Notes under the pieces: model-generated | Told to the model about the DNA's origin: nothing | What the model saw: the letters and a program-made list of their open reading frames with translations, nothing else | The model's database searches: none | Position numbers and translations under genes: made by a program | Source of the DNA: Candidatus Omnitrophota bacterium | Lineage (GTDB): Bacteria; Omnitrophota; Gorgyraeia; Gorgyraeales; Gorgyraeaceae | Direction of reading: 5' to 3' | Assembly: GCA_013202925.1 (NCBI GenBank) | Contig: JABMRA010000086.1 | Coordinates: forward strand, 1-8,078 | Length of the DNA stretch: 8,078 bases | Part shown: one piece after another, positions 5,418 through 8,078 of the stretch | Position numbering within the stretch: the first letter of the stretch is position 1 | Layout of the letters: each line of letters opens with the position of its first letter

Positions 5418-6620
5418 CTAGCCCTCGTATTCTGAGTTTATCTTTACGTAATCCTCGGTAAGGTCGCATGTCCAGACCTTACTAAAGCCCTTGCCGGATT
5501 TAAGGTCAATGAGAATCCCTATTTCCTTCTTCTTAAATATACCCAAAAGTGTCCTTGCGGAAGCGTTCGCGCCTGAACCGTTTTTCATCACCAGTCTTTT
5601 ACCGAAATATACATCCACCCTGTTCTTTTCCACTGCCACTCCGCTGGAGCCGATGCTCGCCGCAACCCTGCCCCAGTTAGGATCCCCGCCTGCTATCATG
5701 GTCTTTATAAGATTTGAATCCGCAACGTGCCTCGCGATCCTTTCCGCTGCGCCTGCGTCTCCTGCGCCCTTGACCGCGATCTCTACAAATTTCGTGGCGC
5801 CTTCACCGTCCAGGACTATCTTTCTGGCAAGTTCTTCGGATACAAACTTCAGGGCATTTAAAAATTTAATGTATGCGCTGGTGCCCTTCTTAATGGCCTT
5901 GTTCCCGGCCAGGCCATTGGCTAAAATCATAGCAGTGTCATTCGTGCTCATATCGCCGTCGACCGTGATCTTATTAAATGTTTCAGACACGCTTTGTTTA
6001 AAGGCATGTTTCAGCGCCGCCTTTTCGATCAGCGCGTCTGTTGTAAAAAATGCCAGCATCGTTGCCATGTTCGGACAGATCATGCCTGAGCCCTTTGCAG
6101 CGCCAGCCACCCTGACCCATTTGCCGCCTATAATTAGTTTGACCGCTGTCTCCTTATGCACTGTGTCTGTGGTCATTATGGCCTTTGCGAATCTGGCTGC
6201 AGCGCCCTTTTTCAGGCCCTTCACCAGAAGCGACACATTGTTTCTGATCTTATTCATTTGCAAAGGCCTGCCTATTATACCAGTGGATGCGATCAGTACA
6301 TCATCCTTCTTCAGGCCCAACCCCTTTGCAACCAAGCCAGTTATTTCCCCCGCGTCCTTTAATTCCCTTTTTCCAACACAGCAGTTTGCGTTGCCGCTAT
6401 TTACGACGATTGCCTGCGCCATGCCTTTTGCGACAAGCATTTCTGCCAGGACCACAGAGCCGGACCTGAACGCATTTGTAGTAAACACCCCCGCGCATAC
6501 GCAAGGCCTGTTGGAATATAACAATGCCAGGTCAGGCCTTTTGCTCTTTTTTATGCCGCAGCTCACCCCTGCCGCCAGAAACCCTTTTGGTGAAGTCACG
6601 CCTCCGGAGACCTTCTTCAT
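5418..6620 (-). CDS. argJ: Bifunctional glutamate N-acetyltransferase / ornithine acetyltransferase
   Basis: ArgJ moves the acetyl group from N-acetylornithine to glutamate, recycling it. Bifunctional forms also make acetylglutamate from acetyl-CoA. The 400-residue length is normal. Visible motifs are G-G-V-T-S-P-K-G-F (6-14), F-T-T-N (46-49), N-S-G-N-A-N (74-79), oxyanion-hole S-T-G-I-I-G (112-117), the self-cleavage and nucleophile site K-G-S-G-M-I-C-P-N-M-A-T-M-L (176-189), D-G-D-M-S-T-N-D-T (221-229), G-G-D-P-N-W-G-R (311-318) and the C-terminal D-Y-V-K-I-N. The precursor should cleave itself between Ala186 and Thr187, Thr187 becoming the catalytic nucleophile of the beta chain. The ATG overlaps the argC stop by four bases, indicating translational coupling. 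No argA is in the window; whether this enzyme is mono- or bifunctional cannot be settled from sequence alone. Confidence 0.97.
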   Translation of the reverse strand: MKKVSGGVTSPKGFLAAGVSCGIKKSKRPDLALLYSNRPCVCAGVFTTNAFRSGSVVLAEMLVAKGMAQAIVVNSGNANCCVGKRELKDAGEITGLVAKGLGLKKDDVLIASTGIIGRPLQMNKIRNNVSLLVKGLKKGAAARFAKAIMTTDTVHKETAVKLIIGGKWVRVAGAAKGSGMICPNMATMLAFFTTDALIEKAALKHAFKQSVSETFNKITVDGDMSTNDTAMILANGLAGNKAIKKGTSAYIKFLNALKFVSEELARKIVLDGEGATKFVEIAVKGAGDAGAAERIARHVADSNLIKTMIAGGDPNWGRVAASIGSSGVAVEKNRVDVYFGKRLVMKNGSGANASARTLLGIFKKKEIGILIDLKSGKGFSKVWTCDLTEDYVKINSEYEG

Positions 6621-7639
6621 AACCCCATCTTCTCCTCAAATCCGTACATGATATTCATATTCTGCACTGCCTGGCCGCTTGCGCCCTTCACGAGATTGTC
6701 GATAGCAGTCATCACTATCGCCAATGACCTTTCAGGAAATATCTTTAATCCTATATCGCAAAAATTCGTCCTTACGACATTTTTTGTATCCGGATAAACA
6801 CCCTCTTCCAGCACCCTTATAAAATATTCGTTCTTATAAAAATCCTTGTACAGCTTATGCGCCTTCCTGTCGTCGATCTGCTTTTTCAATTTCAGATAAA
6901 TAGTGCTGAGCATGCCTCTTTCCATCGGCACCACGTGCGGGACAAAATTCACCTCTACCCTGGAGCCGTTTATAAAACTTACTTCCTGGTCTATCTCAGG
7001 CATGTGCCTGTGCGCATTCACCTTGTACGGCCTGAAGCTGTTCTGCTTCTGGAGCTCGATAAACATAGGCGCCTGGCCAGGGACCCTTCCTGCGCCGCTC
7101 GCCCCTGATTTTGAATCGCACACTATAGACCCGGCGTCCACTGCCTTTTCCTTTAAAAGCGGGGCGCAGCCCAGGATAATGCTCGTCGGATAACATCCCG
7201 GATTCGCTATAAGCTCGGCCTTCTTTATCTTTTCCCTGTAAAACTCAGGAAGCCCATACACTGCCTTATCTATGTATTCGGGGCACTCGTGCTTTACCTC
7301 GTACCATTTCTCGTAGACACATACGTCCTTTATCCTGAAATCAGCGCTGAGGTCTATGACCTTTTTCTTTTTTTTCAAAAAGGCAGGCACCAGCTGCATC
7401 GAGACCTTATGCGGAAGCGCCAGAAACACCACGTCGCACTTTTCAGCGACCTCGTCAGCGCCCATATCCCTGCACTCCAGGTCAAGCCTTCCATTTAACC
7501 ATGGATATAGCTTATTGATATTTATATTATCTATCTTTGCAGCGACTGCCTTGATCTGGACCTTGGGATGGTCCAACAAGATCCTTACAAGGTCTTCTCC
7601 TGCATAGCCGCTTGCGCCCATGATCCCAATGTTCAGCAT
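6617..7639 (-). CDS. argC: N-acetyl-gamma-glutamyl-phosphate reductase
   Basis: ArgC reduces N-acetylglutamyl-5-phosphate to the semialdehyde with NADPH, the third step of arginine synthesis. The 340-residue protein is a standard long-type ArgC. It has the nucleotide-binding G-A-S-G-Y-A-G (8-14), D-L-S-A-D-F-R (96-102), the catalytic cysteine in N-P-G-C-Y-P-T (Cys149), S-G-A-S-G-A-G-R (178-185), the catalytic histidine region H-R-H-M-P-E-I (210-216), V-P-H-V-V-P-M-E-R-G (233-242), and the C-terminal D-N-L-V-K-G-A-S-G-Q-A-V-Q-N (314-327). The start at 7639 is supported by GGGG at 7646-7649, six bases upstream, and by a consensus promoter at 7668-7697. It is the first gene of the argC-argJ-argB unit; its TGA overlaps the argJ ATG. 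Confidence 0.97.
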   Translation of the reverse strand: MLNIGIMGASGYAGEDLVRILLDHPKVQIKAVAAKIDNININKLYPWLNGRLDLECRDMGADEVAEKCDVVFLALPHKVSMQLVPAFLKKKKKVIDLSADFRIKDVCVYEKWYEVKHECPEYIDKAVYGLPEFYREKIKKAELIANPGCYPTSIILGCAPLLKEKAVDAGSIVCDSKSGASGAGRVPGQAPMFIELQKQNSFRPYKVNAHRHMPEIDQEVSFINGSRVEVNFVPHVVPMERGMLSTIYLKLKKQIDDRKAHKLYKDFYKNEYFIRVLEEGVYPDTKNVVRTNFCDIGLKIFPERSLAIVMTAIDNLVKGASGQAVQNMNIMYGFEEKMGL

Positions 7640-7667
7640 CTCATACCCCAGTCTTGCGTTATAGACG

Positions 7668-7697
7668 ATTATAAAATAAAAACGCCTATCATGTCAA
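7668..7697 (-). promoter_or_regulatory. Consensus sigma-70 promoter of the arginine operon
   Basis: On the minus strand TTGACA (7697-7692) and TATAAT (7673-7668) are both perfect consensus hexamers with an 18-base spacer. Transcription would begin around 7660-7662, giving a 5' leader of about 21-23 bases before argC. The -35 lies inside the stem-loop of the upstream terminator, and the spacer contains its 3' arm and U-run. TTATA (7659-7663) and TATAA (7670-7674) form a 5-6-5 inverted repeat over the -10 and start point. This could be an operator, but it does not match the ARG box I know. Confidence 0.8.
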
Positions 7698-7733
7698 TCT
7701 ATTTCTCGTCGGAAAATGACAGGATAGGCGTTT
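7673..7733 (-). terminator. Rho-independent terminator of the purD transcript, overlapping the argC promoter
   Basis: AAACGCCTATC (minus strand 7733-7723) pairs perfectly with GATAGGCGTTT (7690-7680). After one mismatch, TGTCA/TGACA adds five more pairs, leaving a 20-base loop. The 3' arm runs into a T-rich tail, TTTTT-A-TTTT. The structure would end transcripts coming from purD before the arginine genes, while the DNA of its 3' half is also the argC promoter. Confidence 0.8.
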
Positions 7734-7736
7734 GAA

Positions 7737-7852
7737 AATTTTAAAATTAGATTAGCCCTCGCCTTCGGCTCGGGAACTTTTATCACCCTAAAGGGTGAAT
7801 TCCTGTAAGACCTCCCGCAGGAACCCAGCCTTTAGGCTGTCTTTTTAAAATT
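7737..7852. repeat. Multi-hairpin structured element after purD
   Basis: Four consecutive hairpins are visible: CCC-TC-GCC-TTC-GGC-TC-GGG (7756-7774); TCACCC/GGGTGA (7783-7798, loop TAAA); TTCCTG/CAGGAA (7800-7805 and 7818-7823, 12-base loop); and CAGCC/GGCTG (7826-7839, loop TTTA). AATTTTAAAA (7737-7746) and TTTTAAAATT (7843-7852) are complementary, so the group can be closed by an outer 10-bp stem like a multibranch junction. The element lies 12 bases past the purD stop. It contains no convincing gene. It may be a compound 3'-end structure, a cluster of small palindromic repeats, or part of an undescribed RNA; I cannot distinguish these. Confidence 0.6.
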
Positions 7853-7864
7853 CCATACGATAAG

Positions 7865-8078
7865 TTATTTTTCAATTGCCTTGTACCCTATATCACTCCT
7901 GTAATATATACCATCGAACTTTATTTTATCTACTGCCTTGTATGCATTGCTTTTGGCGGTTTTTATGTCTTTGCCTAAACCTGTTACACCTAAAACCCTG
8001 CCTCCACCAGTAAAAATCTTTCCATCTTCACACGTAGTGCCTGCATGAAACACGAAAACATCTTTCATATCCTTAACC
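7865..8078 (-). CDS. purD: Phosphoribosylamine--glycine ligase (3' end only)
   Basis: The last 70 codons and the TAA stop are present, and the frame stays open to the right edge of the window (V-K-D precedes the internal Met encoded at 8068). The sequence V-F-V-F-H-A-G-T, G-G-R-V-L-G-V-T-G-L-G-K-D, A-Y-K-A-V-D-K-I and Y-Y-R-S-D-I-G is the characteristic C-terminal domain of PurD (GAR synthetase). The full enzyme has about 420-430 residues. It joins glycine to phosphoribosylamine with ATP in the second step of purine synthesis. The ATG encoded at 8068 is internal, not the start. A terminator at 7673-7733 appears to separate it from the arginine operon. Confidence 0.95.
   Translation of the reverse strand, partial: VKDMKDVFVFHAGTTCEDGKIFTGGGRVLGVTGLGKDIKTAKSNAYKAVDKIKFDGIYYRSDIGYKAIEK

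Noticed and set aside
5491..6651. Long 386-codon open frame on the plus strand opposite argJ
   Set aside because: It is antisense to an unmistakable argJ, is rich in Ser/Ala/Phe/Pro as expected from complementing its codons, and shows no recognisable motif or ribosome site.
7640..7667. Riboswitch, T-box or attenuator leader for the arginine operon
   Set aside because: The predicted leader is only about 21-23 bases, too short for any such element.
7826..7847. Plus-strand terminator (CAGCC/GGCTG hairpin followed by TCTTTTT)
   Set aside because: No plus-strand gene lies upstream; both flanking genes are on the minus strand, so it is more likely part of the multi-hairpin element.
8066..8068. 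ATG encoded at 8068 as the start of a small 67-residue gene
   Set aside because: The frame remains open upstream to the window edge and the residues match the interior of the PurD C-terminal domain.

Overview
The window is a bacterial chromosomal segment of seven complete or nearly complete genes plus two genes cut by the edges. Most of it is housekeeping metabolism. The moderate G+C, frequent ATA and AGG/AGA codons, short foldback sequences at nearly every gene end, and the argC-argJ-argB order suggest an uncultivated Gram-negative-type lineage. Omnitrophota or a similar candidate phylum is my guess, at low confidence, since no marker gene is present.

Layout from left to right. (1) Positions 1-1716, minus strand: a half-size TauE/SafE membrane protein, an AAA-type P-loop ATPase with a winged-helix-like C-terminus that overlaps the TauE stop codon, and, past two hairpins, the start of a small [4Fe-4S] ferredoxin that runs off the left edge. 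A good sigma-70-type promoter for this unit lies at 1744-1772. (2) Positions 1753-4296, plus strand: a GlcD-type FAD-linked 2-hydroxyacid dehydrogenase followed after 18 bases by a short LarA-like (nickel-pincer-dependent racemase family) protein. Together they suggest racemisation or epimerisation of a 2-hydroxyacid followed by stereospecific oxidation. (3) Positions 4297-4398: a long inverted repeat built from CACAGAT/ATCTGTG units, where the LarA-like and arginine transcripts converge. (4) Positions 4399-7639, minus strand: argC, argJ and argB, covering acetylglutamate synthesis/recycling, kinase and reductase steps of arginine biosynthesis through the cyclic ArgJ route. (5) Positions 7640-7864: a consensus promoter for argC physically overlapping the terminator of the upstream transcript, then a multi-hairpin element. 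(6) Positions 7865-8078, minus strand: the 3' end of purD (purine biosynthesis).

No convincing new enzyme system, phage, CRISPR array or defence island is visible. The unusual content is non-coding. A set of foldback elements lies at or across stop codons; two share the same nested stem-GA-stem-GAA design and three carry the 9-mer TTAATGAGC. The last eight codons and the stop of argB come from a dispersed repeat. A 15-bp perfect hairpin sits 10 bases before an argB start codon that lacks a Shine-Dalgarno sequence. At 7668-7733 a TTGACA-N18-TATAAT promoter is nested in a rho-independent terminator.
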